A stretch of 64,000 bases of DNA from DAOMNO01 sp035443885 (GTDB lineage Bacteria > Planctomycetota > Phycisphaerae > Phycisphaerales > SM1A02). The stretch's first letter is position 1; each line of letters opens with the position of its first letter. The notes below the pieces were generated by a model. That model was not told the DNA's origin and did not search any database. It worked only from the letters and a program-made list of their open reading frames with translations. The stretch lies in assembly GCA_035443885.1 (NCBI GenBank), contig DAOMNO010000017.1, positions 1 to 64,000 on the forward strand, written 5' to 3'. Position numbers and translations under genes: made by a program. Of the stretch, positions 32,974 through 46,309 are shown piece by piece.

Positions 32974-33851
32974 GAGTTCATTCCACCGAGCGCAACCGCG
33001 CTTTCATGAGGCCGATTCTTGCGGTCATATTTCCCGCCACGAAGCCACAGCACGAACAGGGTCAGGCTGAGCAGCGCGAGCGTGAGCGCACCGCCCGTCC
33101 GCATCAGCTTCCATGCCACCGGCACATAGCTGCCGGAGTTCGGGTCGTACTGATAACAGGTCAGCAGCAGGAACCGCTCCATCGGCCCGCCGATGCCGCC
33201 CTGAGATGCCTCCACCAGCGCGAAGCGAAGATCGCGCGAAGGGAACATCACATCGTTGATGTACTTCGAAATCCGTCCGTCCGGCGTGATGAACGTGATC
33301 GTGGACGGATGCGCATAGTCCTCGCCGTTCGGCAGAATCTTGTAGCCGAAGCCCGTCTGATACGCGATCGCCTCAATGTTGCGCTGATCGCCCACGAGAA
33401 ACCGCCAGCCCTGATCGACGCCTTCGCGACCGTAACGACGAATGTACGCTTCCTTGTACGCCTTCGCGTCGTCCGCGGTCTCCGTCGGCTTGATACTGAT
33501 CGTAACGATCTGGAACTCCTGCCCCGCCGTCCATGTGATCTCACGCAGACCTTCAAGCAGGCCATTGAGTGTCAAGTGGCACAGCATCGGGCATGAGTAG
33601 TAGTTCAACGTCAGAATGACCGGCCGACCGGGCGAGAAGAAATCGCCCAGCTTCACGCGATTGCCGTACTCATCCGTGAACTCAAGATCAAGCGATACAG
33701 ATTCGCCCAGACGCTGCACTTGCCCCACGCCTTCATTCTCAGGCGGCAGTTCATCCTTCAGCAGTTGCCCCATCGCAGGCGCGGCGACAGCGCACGCTGC
33801 GAGCAGCGATGCAAAGACTGTCAACCGGGATGATGCGAGTGAAACGAACAT
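32970..33851 (-). CDS. SCO1/SenC copper chaperone for CuA
   Basis: 293 aa. Signal peptide, thioredoxin-like SCO domain with copper ligands Cys87 and Cys91 (CPMLC) and His181 (DYAHPST), and a C-terminal membrane helix (ALTLALLSLTLFVLWL). It delivers copper or reduces the CuA cysteines of subunit II, encoded directly downstream with ATGA overlap. The C-terminal anchor instead of an N-terminal one is common in this SCO subgroup. Confidence 0.94.
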   Translation of the reverse strand: MFVSLASSRLTVFASLLAACAVAAPAMGQLLKDELPPENEGVGQVQRLGESVSLDLEFTDEYGNRVKLGDFFSPGRPVILTLNYYSCPMLCHLTLNGLLEGLREITWTAGQEFQIVTISIKPTETADDAKAYKEAYIRRYGREGVDQGWRFLVGDQRNIEAIAYQTGFGYKILPNGEDYAHPSTITFITPDGRISKYINDVMFPSRDLRFALVEASQGGIGGPMERFLLLTCYQYDPNSGSYVPVAWKLMRTGGALTLALLSLTLFVLWLRGGKYDRKNRPHESAVALGGMNS

Positions 33852-33887
33852 GGAAGAATCGAAGTGTGTGCTGATGACTCCGAGTGG

Positions 33888-34217
33888 TTACCTGCCGCCT
33901 TCTTCCACGACGAGCCGCATGGCATCGTCGATGGGAATGATGAAAAGTTCGCGATCGTCGCCCGCAAAGAAGCGTACTTCCGTGCGAGGCGGGCCAGTCA
34001 GTTTGCGCTCCTGTTCCATCTGGTACTGTTCGAGGTTCCACGGCTTGCGCGTCATCACCTTGGCTTCGCGTGCATCGTTGTACGCGTTGTAGAACAGCGC
34101 GATGAGACCGAACAGAATGACCAGAAGCAGCACGGTGCCGATCGCACCGAGCAGCCAGGTCGGTCCCGGCACCGGGTCTTCGTGATCGCCTAGGTTATGT
34201 TCAAAGTGCTCGGACAT
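33888..34217 (-). CDS. Small single-pass membrane protein of the act-cox operon
   Basis: 109 aa. Short acidic/His N-terminus, one membrane helix (WLLGAIGTVLLLVILFGLIALF), then a soluble ~70-residue tail (PRTEVRFFAGDDRELFIIPI, DDAMRLVVEEGG). The tail ends in an AMRLV pattern seen in small planctomycete act-operon proteins. Not a known Act subunit by sequence; its fixed place between actF and SCO suggests a supercomplex subunit or assembly role. Confidence 0.75.
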   Translation of the reverse strand: MSEHFEHNLGDHEDPVPGPTWLLGAIGTVLLLVILFGLIALFYNAYNDAREAKVMTRKPWNLEQYQMEQERKLTGPPRTEVRFFAGDDRELFIIPIDDAMRLVVEEGGR

Positions 34218-34252
34218 GGGTGAAACTCAAGGAATCGCGTTGCCGCGTGTGA

Positions 34253-35557
34253 TTACATGTTGTGGAACGCGAGTGATTCGTGAAGCCGGGGGTCTTGGGC
34301 AGGAATAAGCGAACACGTGCTGAGCCGCCACGTCGCACCAGCGACAATCAGGCTCAAGAGGCTCAGCGGCAGGATGAAATCGAGCAGATGCCAGCCGTAG
34401 CCGATCTGCGCTGCCGTCACGCTGGCAGCGAATGATTCGTAGTCGGCTGCGGCATACAGCGCATCCGCAGGAATCGTAGGCATCGCGAGCCAGTAGATGT
34501 CCACGAAGTGCATCATCAGCATCCACGCGGCGACACCCGCGAGCACGCCCTTCATGCGCTTCGTGTGGCGCGTGATGAGGATGAGGAACGGCCCGATGAA
34601 GTGGCCCACGAGCAGGAAAAGGCTGACCCACTTCCACCCGCCGACCATTCGCGTGATGTACCAGCCCGACGTTTCAGGCAGGTTGGCATACCAGAGCAGC
34701 ATGAACTGGCTGTATGCGATGTACGCCCAGAACACCACGCCGAACGCAAAGAGCAGCTTGCCCATGTCCTGGAAGTGCTCCACGGAGACTTCACTCAAGC
34801 GACCGGACCGCTGCAACAGGTACGTGGACAAAATGAGCGTAGCGAAGAAGCCACACGCACTTGCTGCGAAGAAATAGACCGGGAAGATCGTGCTGAACCA
34901 GTGTGGCTCAAGGCTCATCAGCCAGTCAAAGGCTGCAAACGACTGCGAGAGCGCGAAGAGCAGCATGGCGAGCGGTGCGTACCACTGCATGCGAGAGGTC
35001 AGCGCGGGGTCGCCCACACGATCCTGCTGCACTGATGTGCCCACGAAGAACCGGGCGAGCGCGGCCCAGATGACGAAGAACAACGCGGCGCGAATGAGCC
35101 AGAACCACGGAATCGCGCCTTCCCCTTCCGGCTGCGTGAAGAAGAAATACGCAGCCTTATGCGCGAGAATCTCATCGTGGTGCGACGGATCGGACCAGTG
35201 GTGATACAGGTGATGCGCAAACAGACCCATGAGCACCGGAATGAACAGCACCCAGACCCACATCAGATTGCTGGCGATGCCCTCTGCGATGCGGCGAACG
35301 ACGACGCTCCAGCCCGCTCGCGTGATGTGCTGGAGAATCGTGAAGAACAGGCCGCCGAGACAGATCGTCAGCGCCATGATGAACGCAACAAGATACGAAC
35401 GGTAGAACTGGCCGAAGCCGTCCTCTGCAAGCCAGCCGAGCAGCACCGATACGACGAGGCCCGCCACGCCCATCGCGAGCGAGGCCTTGAAGACGAGCGG
35501 CCCCAGTGCGCCGAGGCGGCGGTCAGATTCGTTGATGGTCCGCGAATGGTGGCTCAT
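34253..35557 (-). CDS. actF: Alternative complex III subunit F (integral membrane)
   Basis: 434 aa, about ten helices, homologous to NrfD/PsrC but shorter in its loops, as ActF usually is. Features: DWLMSLEPHWFSTIFPVYFF, FWAYIAYSQFMLLWYANLPE and MHFVDIYWLAMP. Together with ActC it forms the two related membrane halves of the quinol:electron-acceptor oxidoreductase. Order actABCDEF is complete here. Confidence 0.94.
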   Translation of the reverse strand: MSHHSRTINESDRRLGALGPLVFKASLAMGVAGLVVSVLLGWLAEDGFGQFYRSYLVAFIMALTICLGGLFFTILQHITRAGWSVVVRRIAEGIASNLMWVWVLFIPVLMGLFAHHLYHHWSDPSHHDEILAHKAAYFFFTQPEGEGAIPWFWLIRAALFFVIWAALARFFVGTSVQQDRVGDPALTSRMQWYAPLAMLLFALSQSFAAFDWLMSLEPHWFSTIFPVYFFAASACGFFATLILSTYLLQRSGRLSEVSVEHFQDMGKLLFAFGVVFWAYIAYSQFMLLWYANLPETSGWYITRMVGGWKWVSLFLLVGHFIGPFLILITRHTKRMKGVLAGVAAWMLMMHFVDIYWLAMPTIPADALYAAADYESFAASVTAAQIGYGWHLLDFILPLSLLSLIVAGATWRLSTCSLIPAQDPRLHESLAFHNM

Positions 35558-35621
35558 GGAAAGGACTTCTGCGTACTAAGTTCGATGCTTCTCAAACCAA
35601 CATAATCCGATTAACGACGGC

Positions 35622-36269
35622 TTACCGGGCATCCTCCGCGCGGGCGTTCTGGCTGCGCTGCAACGCGCGGACATAGGCAACGATCGCCCACCGATCCGCC
35701 TCTGGAATCGCATGGCCGTACCCCGGCATGTTGCGGGCGCCCACACTGATGGTGTGGTAAATCTGACCCACCGGCATGTCCAGCACTTGCGCTTCATGCA
35801 GATTGGTCGGCGGCACCCACGTCGTGCCCTGCACGGCCAGCTCCTGCAGCTCCACAGCGCGGCGATGAACCATGCCGTCGCCGTAACCCGCTGTGCCGTG
35901 ACAGATCGCGCAGTAAATGTTGTAACGCTCCTGGCCGCGATTCATCAGTTCCATCGTGAGCTGCACGCGATCAGGGAATGTCTCGGCAAACTGCGTGCTG
36001 CCCGCGGGGAACACGCCTCGATAGTAATGATCGTCATCGCGCATCTCGCCGCGTGCGATGGTGCCTTCCACCTTGGGTCGCATCGCACGGCCGTCTGCGA
36101 ACATCGGGTTCGCCTGCTGCGCCTGGAATTTGTACTGCGTGCCCATATCCTGCAAAAGCTGAATGCGGGGTACGGGCGAGTTGAGCGCACGCGCCATCGC
36201 GATGAGCGCGGGCGGAATCAACGCCAGCGTCAACAGAATGAGCGATGCATAAATAAATCCCTTCGGCAC
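35622..36269 (-). CDS. actE: Alternative complex III subunit E (monoheme cytochrome c)
   Basis: 215 aa. N-terminal signal anchor (FIYASLILLTLALIPPALIA), heme motif CAICH (120-124) and Met ligand near NMPGYG. It passes electrons from the ActAB module towards the caa3 oxidase. Three bases separate its start from the actD stop. Confidence 0.94.
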   Translation of the reverse strand: MPKGFIYASLILLTLALIPPALIAMARALNSPVPRIQLLQDMGTQYKFQAQQANPMFADGRAMRPKVEGTIARGEMRDDDHYYRGVFPAGSTQFAETFPDRVQLTMELMNRGQERYNIYCAICHGTAGYGDGMVHRRAVELQELAVQGTTWVPPTNLHEAQVLDMPVGQIYHTISVGARNMPGYGHAIPEADRWAIVAYVRALQRSQNARAEDAR

Positions 36270-36272
36270 GGG

Positions 36273-36884
36273 TCAGGCCTCCAGCGTCTCAATGTGCGAG
36301 GGGTTGAGTGAAGACAGGAACTGCTCCGTCCGGCTTCGCGAAAACTTCGGATCGCGGGCCTCAATCACGATGAAGAAGCGATCGTTCGTTGCACGCGCGA
36401 AACGCTCGCTCTTGAACACCGGGTGATACCATCTCGGCAGGCCGTTCAGCAGCAGCATGCCGAACACAGCGCCCGACGCCGCAAGCAGAATCGTCAGTTC
36501 GAACGTTACGGGGATGAACGCGGGAAGGCTGAGGTACGGCTTGCCGGAAATCAGGAAGTCGTAACCCGTTACCCACACGGCAGCCCAGATGGTGAAGTTC
36601 GTCGAGTTCGTGAAGATCTGAAGCACAAGGCCAAGGATCGCACCGGTCAAACCACCGCCGAACACGATGATGGGCAGAATCGTCGGCGAAATGCCCATCG
36701 CCTTGTCGAGGCCGTGCACTGGGAACGGCGTATGGCAGTCCCACCAGCGATAGCCCGCTTCGCGCACCTTTTCGGCGGCGTGCAATACATCGTGCGGCGT
36801 TTCAAACTCCGCCATCATGCCGTAAAGCGCGCCCGAAGAGAGCGGTGAGGCAGGTGCGGCGGGCGTCATGTTCGGCTTAGCCAT
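36273..36884 (-). CDS. actD: Alternative complex III subunit D (DUF3341)
   Basis: 203 aa. ATG 36884 is chosen for the GGAGGA nine bases upstream; the frame is open to 36905. DUF3341 pattern: MMAEFETPHDVLHAAEKV, WWDCHTPFPVHGLDKAMG, then two membrane helices. It is peripheral to ActC/ActF at the membrane face. Start overlaps the actC stop by eight bases. Confidence 0.94.
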   Translation of the reverse strand: MAKPNMTPAAPASPLSSGALYGMMAEFETPHDVLHAAEKVREAGYRWWDCHTPFPVHGLDKAMGISPTILPIIVFGGGLTGAILGLVLQIFTNSTNFTIWAAVWVTGYDFLISGKPYLSLPAFIPVTFELTILLAASGAVFGMLLLNGLPRWYHPVFKSERFARATNDRFFIVIEARDPKFSRSRTEQFLSSLNPSHIETLEA

Positions 36885-38286
36885 GATGACTTCCTCCGCG
36901 TGCATGGTGAGCGTGTGGATCAGCCTGCGGCATGACGGACTTCACCTCCGCAATCGCAATGACCGGCAGATACCGAATGAACAGCAGGAACAGCGTCATG
37001 AACATGCCGAACGTGCCGATCAGCGTCAGCATGTCAACCCACGTCGGGCTGAAGTAGCCCCAGCTCGACGGCAGGAAGTCCATTTCAAGCGAGAGCACGA
37101 TGACGAATCGCTCGAACCACATGCCCACGTTCACGCACATCACGACGAAGAACATGATGGGAATGCTGGTTCGGCAACGCTTGGACCAGAACAACTGCGG
37201 CGCGAGCACGTTGCAGCCCATCATTACCCAGTACGCCCACGCGTGCTGGCCGAACATGCGGTTTTCGAATGCGAACCACTCGTACATCGCGCCGGAGTAC
37301 CATGCGATGAACAGTTCCATCGTGTACGCGAAGCCGACCATCATGCCCGTGAGCAGGATGATCTTGTTCATGTTCTCCAGATGGCGCATCGTGATGAAGT
37401 TCTTGAGACCCCACAACGCACGGGCGGGTACGGCGAGCGTAACAACCATTGCAAACCCGCCGAAGATGGCGCCCGCGACGAAGTACGGTGGGAAGATCGT
37501 TGTATGCCAGCCCGGAAGCTGCGAGACGGCGAAGTCGAACGACACGACCGAGTGCACCGAGAGCACCAGCGGCGTCGCAAGAGCCGCGAGCAGCAGGTAC
37601 GCACGCTCATAGCGGTGCCAGTGACGGTTGGAGCCGCGCCAGCCCAGTGAGAAGATGCCGTAAGCAATCGCCTTGATGCGTGTGTTCGCACGATCGCGCA
37701 GCGTCGCAAGGTCGGGGATCATGCCGACGTACCAGAACAACAGCGACACCGTGAAGTACGAACTCACGGCGAACACGTCCCAGATCAACGGGCTGCGGAA
37801 CTGAGGCCACATTTCCATCTGGTTCGGAATCGGGAACACCCACCAGATGACCCAGATGCGTCCGACGTGAATCGCGGGAAAGAGGCCCGCGCACATGACG
37901 GCAAAGATCGTCATGGCCTCGGCGAAGCGGTTGATCGCCGTGCGCCACTTCTGCCGGAAGAGGAACAAAATGGCGGAGATCAGTGTTCCGGCGTGGCCGA
38001 TGCCGACCCAGAACACGAAGTTCACAATGGGGAATCCCCACATGACGGGGTGGTTGTTGCCCCACACGCCAACACCGGTCGCGAGCAGGTACAGCACCAT
38101 CGCGCCCAGCATCCCGAACAGCGCCAGTGAAATCGCCAGTGTGATGTACCACGCTGCGGGCGGCTTCGGGTCTTCATTCACCCGGCAAATCTCATCGGTC
38201 ACGGTCGTGAAGTTGTCATGACCGAGCACGAGCGGCGCCCGCCGCGTTGGATCATCGAACGTGTTGTCTATGACGAGAGTGCTCAA
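36877..38286 (-). CDS. actC: Alternative complex III subunit C (NrfD-like quinol-oxidising)
   Basis: 469 aa. Ten membrane helices with NrfD/PsrC features: HPVMWGFPIVNFVFWVGIGH, HVGRIWVIWWVFPIPNQ and LPGWHTTIFPPYFVAGA. ActC holds the main quinol site near the ActB iron-sulfur domain. 77 bp after actB. Confidence 0.96.
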   Translation of the reverse strand: MSTLVIDNTFDDPTRRAPLVLGHDNFTTVTDEICRVNEDPKPPAAWYITLAISLALFGMLGAMVLYLLATGVGVWGNNHPVMWGFPIVNFVFWVGIGHAGTLISAILFLFRQKWRTAINRFAEAMTIFAVMCAGLFPAIHVGRIWVIWWVFPIPNQMEMWPQFRSPLIWDVFAVSSYFTVSLLFWYVGMIPDLATLRDRANTRIKAIAYGIFSLGWRGSNRHWHRYERAYLLLAALATPLVLSVHSVVSFDFAVSQLPGWHTTIFPPYFVAGAIFGGFAMVVTLAVPARALWGLKNFITMRHLENMNKIILLTGMMVGFAYTMELFIAWYSGAMYEWFAFENRMFGQHAWAYWVMMGCNVLAPQLFWSKRCRTSIPIMFFVVMCVNVGMWFERFVIVLSLEMDFLPSSWGYFSPTWVDMLTLIGTFGMFMTLFLLFIRYLPVIAIAEVKSVMPQADPHAHHARGGSHHG

Positions 38287-38363
38287 GGGTAGTTGCTTGG
38301 TGAGAGGGGTCTGGTGTTCGCTTCAGTTGAAGCGAGAGAAATCCACGTGCGATCATGCTGCGC

Positions 38364-41656
<3,293 letters not shown>

Positions 41657-41660
<4 letters not shown>

Positions 41661-42319
41661 CGATGACATGCGGAGCAGTCCTGCGGGGGTTGAATCCGGT
41701 TCAGGTCGTGCAGTCGGTTCTGGTATGTAGCACGGTCCGGAATACCATCGAAGTCCCAAGCCAAGTCGGTTACCTTGCTGGGATCGCGAAGGCTTGGCTG
41801 CGGATTACGGTGGCAGTCAAGACACCAGCCCATGCTGAGCGGGGCGTGTTGCGCCACGACAACCATTCGATCAATACGGCCGTGGCATTCCACACAGCTC
41901 ACGCCCCGGTTGACGTGCGCTGCGTGATCGAAGTACGCGTGGTCAGGCAGGTTATGGACGCGAATCCACTCGATCGGCGTGCCGTGGTTGTAGCTGTCCC
42001 ACAAAGGCACGAGAGCCGGACTTTCCTTGCGAATCTGCGTGTGGCAGCCCATGCACGTTTCCGTGGGGGGGATCGACGCAAACCGGGAGTGCTCGACCGT
42101 CGTATGGCAGTACCGGCAGTCCATGCCAAGCTGACCGACGTGAAGGTCGTGACTGAACGGAATCGGCTGGGTAGGCTGGTAGCCGACCGCCGTAGTTATC
42201 GGACTGAAACCATATGCCACGATGAAAATGACATAGAGCGGAGCGATCGCTCCGAGTATCAGTGCCGCAGGCAGCACCATGTTGGTCCACGGTGGAAAAA
42301 CGAAGTGGTATCGGCCCAT
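41657..42319 (-). CDS. actA: Alternative complex III subunit A (pentaheme cytochrome c)
   Basis: 220 aa. One N-terminal membrane helix (NMVLPAALILGAIAPLYVIF) and five CXXCH motifs: CRYCH, CMGCH, CVECH, CLDCH, CSACH. First gene of the act-cox operon. It collects electrons from ActB for ActE or the caa3 oxidase. Heme number fits the family. Confidence 0.96.
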
Positions 42320-42688
42320 GTCGTGCCTCAGGCAGGTTCGCGAATCAAACCTCTGTGCCTTTTTTCACAAAGTCTGGTGAAGATGGTAGCTGAACCGGGC
42401 AAGCGATGTCAAGGACGCAGACGCACATGGCAAGACATCCATGTTTTGCCAAGGGCGGCATGGTAACGTCGTGTGAGAAATCTGTGGGCAAGTCCGCCCA
42501 CCATTTTTTCTGTTTTGTCAGTGCCATGCCGAGTGATGCACCACAACGGCACGGTGATTGAGGTTTTTCACCTTGAATCATCAATGGCGTTCCCGCCGCA
42601 GCGTCCCCACTGTTGACGAATTGACGTGTGCTCGCAGAGAATCGACCGCCCCGTGCCCGCCGAAACCCCGGGGCGAGCGGATTCGAGC
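42320..42688. other. Divergent control region of the act-cox operon and the antiporter gene
   Basis: 369 bp with no credible gene. It must hold promoters for both directions. A TGGCAA...TTGCCA inverted repeat (42428-42433 and 42446-42451, 12-nt spacer) near the middle is a possible operator. A minus-strand frame (42345-42719) spans the region but has no domain features, overlaps the antiporter start and is judged spurious. Confidence 0.6.
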
Positions 42689-45268
42689 ATGGATGTTCCC
42701 TTGAACCAGCTTCCGACAAACGCCAACGCAGTTGCCGCGGAGACCGCCGGCCCGCTCATCACCGAGCCAGCCCTCGTCTTTGCCGCCGTCATGGCGGTCA
42801 TACTCTTCGCGCCGATCATTGTCTCGCGTTTTCGAGTGCCAGGCATCATCGGCATCATTCTCGCAGGGATCGCCCTGGGGCCGAATGCCCTGTTCGTTCT
42901 TGACCGAACGGACACGATTGTGCTGCTCGGTACGGTTGGCCTGCTCTACATCATGTTCCTTGCGGGACTGGATATCGATCTGAATCAGTTTCGCCGATAT
43001 CGCAAACATAGCTTGGTCTTCGGCGGATTGACCTTCGTCTTGCCGCAAGTGCTTGGGACGATCGTCGCACTGTTTGTCCTCAACTTCAACTGGATGGCTG
43101 CCATACTGCTGGCGAGCATGTTTGCTTCGCACACGCTTGTGTCGTATCCGATCGCCCATCGACTGGGCATTACGCGGAATCGTGCGGTTACCACAGGCGT
43201 CGGCGGCACGATCATCACAGATACGCTCGCACTACTCGTTCTTGCCATCGTCGCTGCAAGCGTGAGTGGCGAGCTTTCCGCTGGTTTCTGGCTTCGATTG
43301 GTCATGGCCCTGTGCGTGTACGTCACCTTCATGCTCTGGCTCGTGCCGATCATTGGACGACTGTTCTTCAAGCACGTCGCCGATGGCGGGGTCCGTGATT
43401 ACGTTTTCGTCCTCGTGGTCGCGTTTGGCGGCGCATCGCTCGCCACCGTTGCAGGTGTCGAAGCCATCATCGGTGCATTTCTTGCGGGCCTCGCGCTCAA
43501 TACACTCATCCCTCATCAAAGCCCTTTGATGAACAGGATTGAGTTCTTCGGCAATGCCATCTTCGTGCCGTACTTTCTCATCTACGTCGGCATGCTCGTC
43601 GATCTGAAACTCCTTTGGGCAGGTAGCCATGTCTGGCTCGTCGGCGGGACGATGGTCATCTGCGTTACCGTGACCAAGTGGCTTGCGGCAAAGGCCGCTG
43701 CAACTGCTCTCGGCTATAGCGCAGCTGAGGGCGATGTGCTCTTCGGGCTAAGCGTGCCGCAGGCTGCTGCAACGCTTGCCGCCGTCTTTGTCGGGTTTCG
43801 CATCGGCCTCTTCGACGATGCTGTGTTGAACGGCGCGGTCATGATGATTCTGGTCACGTGCCTGATCGGCCCTTGGATGGTGGAACGCCAGGGGCGCACG
43901 ATCGCGTTGGCTGAATCACTTTCGCCGGACGAACCCGGCGCTGCGCCGCTCCGCATCCTCATCCCGCTGGCGAACCCCGCATCCGCACCTGCACTGATGG
44001 ATGTCGCCTTCATGATTCGCAGGCCGGATTCACCCGAACCGCTCTACCCGATCATGGTGGCGAACGAATCGCTGGACGTGCATCGGCAGATCGCTGCGGG
44101 TGAAAAAATGCTCGGCTATGCCGTGACCTACGCCTCCGGCGCCGGCGTGCCAGTTTCACCCGTCACCCGCATCGACACCAGCATCGCGAACGGCATCACG
44201 CGCGCGATTCGCGAAATGCGCATCAGCACCGTCGTCATTGGCTGGTCTGGCGCGCCGTCGCGCCGCAGACAGCATCTCGGTAGCGTGTTGGACCAGATCC
44301 TGCACGACAATCCGCAGACGGTTCTCATCTGCAAGTTCAACACACCGATCAACACCACCCAGCGCGTCGTGCTCATCCTGCCGCGATTGATTGACCGTGA
44401 ACCGTCGTTTGCTGAAGCCATCCGCACGATCAAACTGATGACGAGCAAACTCGGCGCGAAGCTGGTCGTGGTTACGACCGATGCGGACCTGCCCCGCTTG
44501 CAGCCGCGACTCAGCAAAGTGAAACCACAGGTGCCGACGAGTTTCGAGACGATCAACCCTTGGTCAAGCCTTATGCCTCGCTTGCAAAACGTGGTGCATG
44601 GCGACGACATGCTCGTGCTGCTCAGCACGCGCGAAGGCCGCCTCGCATGGACGCCCGACCTCAGTCGCCTGCCGCGCCGACTGGTCGATCAGTTCCCTTC
44701 GCAGAATCTCGTCATCTTCCACCCGGCGGAAGTAACCGCTGAAACAGCATGGTTCTCATCAGGCCCCGCTGCGGCGCAGACACCTGAACCCACAACCGCC
44801 GAAGGCGGCGCGTCCGCCGCGCCAAGCGAATCTTCGCTGCTCGAACCGTCGCGCGTACTGCTTAACCTGCACGCTCGCGAGTTTGCGATTTCGATTGAAC
44901 AGGTGATTGCCTCGGAGTTTCAGCATCGTGCCGCTGCGCTGCGCGAGGTGCGTGATGCACTGATCCGCAACGCGACCGAATATTCAACGGAAGTTACGTC
45001 AGGCGTCGCGCTCTTGCACGCGCATGTGCCGCACGTCGAGCATCCGCGCTTCTTCCTTGCGACGTTCACGGAAGGTCTTGAAGTACCACGCATCACAGAG
45101 CCGGTGCATGTGCTGCTGATCCTGATCAGCCCGGATCGACTGCCGCCGGAAGAGCATCTGCGATCGCTCGCGCATATCGCGAGGCTGATGCGATCATCCG
45201 AGACCACGGACCGAATACGTGAGGCCAGAGACTTCAGCGAGGTGTTGAACGCCGTCGGCGGCGTGTAG
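42689..45268 (+). CDS. CPA2 cation/proton antiporter fused to USP- and EIIA-Ntr-like domains
   Basis: 859 aa from ATG 42689. Residues ~30-410 are a Na+/H+ (Kef-type) exchanger with about twelve helices (APIIVSRFRVPGIIGIILAG, FLAGLDIDLNQF). Residues ~430-600 resemble a duplicated universal-stress-protein unit (ILIPLANPASAPALMDVAF, VVLILPRLIDREPSFAEAI). The last ~130 residues look like a PTS EIIA-Ntr domain (SGVALLHAHVP, HVLLILISPDRLPPEEHLR) with a His at the usual phosphorylation position. Cation efflux regulated by nucleotide or by PTS-type phosphorylation is an inference. No PTS gene is nearby. Confidence 0.9.
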   Translation: MDVPLNQLPTNANAVAAETAGPLITEPALVFAAVMAVILFAPIIVSRFRVPGIIGIILAGIALGPNALFVLDRTDTIVLLGTVGLLYIMFLAGLDIDLNQFRRYRKHSLVFGGLTFVLPQVLGTIVALFVLNFNWMAAILLASMFASHTLVSYPIAHRLGITRNRAVTTGVGGTIITDTLALLVLAIVAASVSGELSAGFWLRLVMALCVYVTFMLWLVPIIGRLFFKHVADGGVRDYVFVLVVAFGGASLATVAGVEAIIGAFLAGLALNTLIPHQSPLMNRIEFFGNAIFVPYFLIYVGMLVDLKLLWAGSHVWLVGGTMVICVTVTKWLAAKAAATALGYSAAEGDVLFGLSVPQAAATLAAVFVGFRIGLFDDAVLNGAVMMILVTCLIGPWMVERQGRTIALAESLSPDEPGAAPLRILIPLANPASAPALMDVAFMIRRPDSPEPLYPIMVANESLDVHRQIAAGEKMLGYAVTYASGAGVPVSPVTRIDTSIANGITRAIREMRISTVVIGWSGAPSRRRQHLGSVLDQILHDNPQTVLICKFNTPINTTQRVVLILPRLIDREPSFAEAIRTIKLMTSKLGAKLVVVTTDADLPRLQPRLSKVKPQVPTSFETINPWSSLMPRLQNVVHGDDMLVLLSTREGRLAWTPDLSRLPRRLVDQFPSQNLVIFHPAEVTAETAWFSSGPAAAQTPEPTTAEGGASAAPSESSLLEPSRVLLNLHAREFAISIEQVIASEFQHRAAALREVRDALIRNATEYSTEVTSGVALLHAHVPHVEHPRFFLATFTEGLEVPRITEPVHVLLILISPDRLPPEEHLRSLAHIARLMRSSETTDRIREARDFSEVLNAVGGV

Positions 45269-45387
45269 ATTCTGAATGATAACACGCACGCCCTTGTTCA
45301 CGAATGCATCTGTTCACAACATGATGAAGTGAAACGCGGTATGTGAAATTTCATATCTCAAAGCACAACGACCCCGTAGCCAACCGC

Positions 45388-45398
45388 CCACTGACAAC
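45388..45398 (+). repeat. CCACTGACAAC 11-mer before tatD
   Basis: Ends 10 bases before the tatD start. The same 11-mer ends 11 bases before the next gene (46299-46309). Not a Shine-Dalgarno. Confidence 0.6.
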
Positions 45399-45408
45399 TG
45401 ATACCTGA

Positions 45409-46194
45409 ATGCTCGACACCCATTGCCATCTGACCTTCAAGCACTATGCCGATCGCGTGGATGATGTGCTGCGCGACGCAGCAGCCGCTGGCGTGCACGG
45501 CGCGATCACCATCGCTACAACTTCGACAGACTGCATCGAAGCCCTCGCACTGGCGAAGCGACATCGCAACGTATGGTGCAGTGCGGGCGTGCATCCACTT
45601 CACGCGGATGAGCCGATCGACTGGGACTCGCTCCGCAACGTGGGTGAGCACGAAAAATGCGTCGCGTGGGGCGAGCTTGGACTGGACTACTACTACGACC
45701 ATCCGCCTCGCGCAAAGCAGCACAAGGCGCTGGCGGAACAGCTTGCATTCCTGCAAGCCTGCACAGACGAAGGGCTGAAAAAACCGATCGTCGTACACTG
45801 CCGCGAATCGTTTGATGACCTGCTCGCCGTCTTTCGTGAAACGAAGTTTGATCCTTCCCGTTTCGTGTTTCACTGCTTCACGGCAGGACCGGCAGAAGCA
45901 CGCAAAGTGCTCGACTTCGGCGCGTGGATCAGCTTTACAGGCGTCGTAACCTTTCACAACGCCCCTGAAGTGGGCGAAGCCGCGAAGCTCGTCCCCATTG
46001 ATCGCATCATGGTGGAAACCGACGCGCCGTTTCTCTCTCCCGAACCTGTACGCAAAGTGCGGCCAAACGAGCCGAAGTACGTCGTTCACATCGCGAATCA
46101 CATCGCTACGCTGCGAGGCGTGAATCCACATGATTTCGCACGGCAGCTCGACGAGAACGCCGAGCGATTCTTTGGTATCAGAATTGAGGCTTGA
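45409..46194 (+). CDS. tatD: TatD-family metal-dependent nuclease
   Basis: 261 aa, full length. Metal ligands: His5 and His7 (THCHL), Glu in GELGLDYYY, His in IVVHCRES, His in VFHCF, and Asp in METDAPFLSP. TatD enzymes are 3'-5' exodeoxyribonucleases with roles in DNA repair and turnover. No Shine-Dalgarno precedes the ATG. Confidence 0.95.
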   Translation: MLDTHCHLTFKHYADRVDDVLRDAAAAGVHGAITIATTSTDCIEALALAKRHRNVWCSAGVHPLHADEPIDWDSLRNVGEHEKCVAWGELGLDYYYDHPPRAKQHKALAEQLAFLQACTDEGLKKPIVVHCRESFDDLLAVFRETKFDPSRFVFHCFTAGPAEARKVLDFGAWISFTGVVTFHNAPEVGEAAKLVPIDRIMVETDAPFLSPEPVRKVRPNEPKYVVHIANHIATLRGVNPHDFARQLDENAERFFGIRIEA

Positions 46195-46298
46195 GGTTTC
46201 AACTGCGTAGTTGGAAGAACAAGACGTTGAGCGAGGATTTGAAAGATCAAATCTCGAATCGGTTCACCACTCTGACTTCCCGGTCGCCTGAACACTCA

Positions 46299-46309
46299 CC
46301 ACTGACAAC
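46299..46309 (+). repeat. CCACTGACAAC 11-mer before the BtuF-like gene
   Basis: Second copy of the 11-mer described at 45388-45398, in the same place relative to the start codon. Confidence 0.6.

Noticed and set aside
42345..42719. 124-codon minus-strand frame spanning the act-antiporter gap
   Set aside because: No domain, no ribosome-binding site, starts inside the antiporter gene and uses the divergent promoter region.
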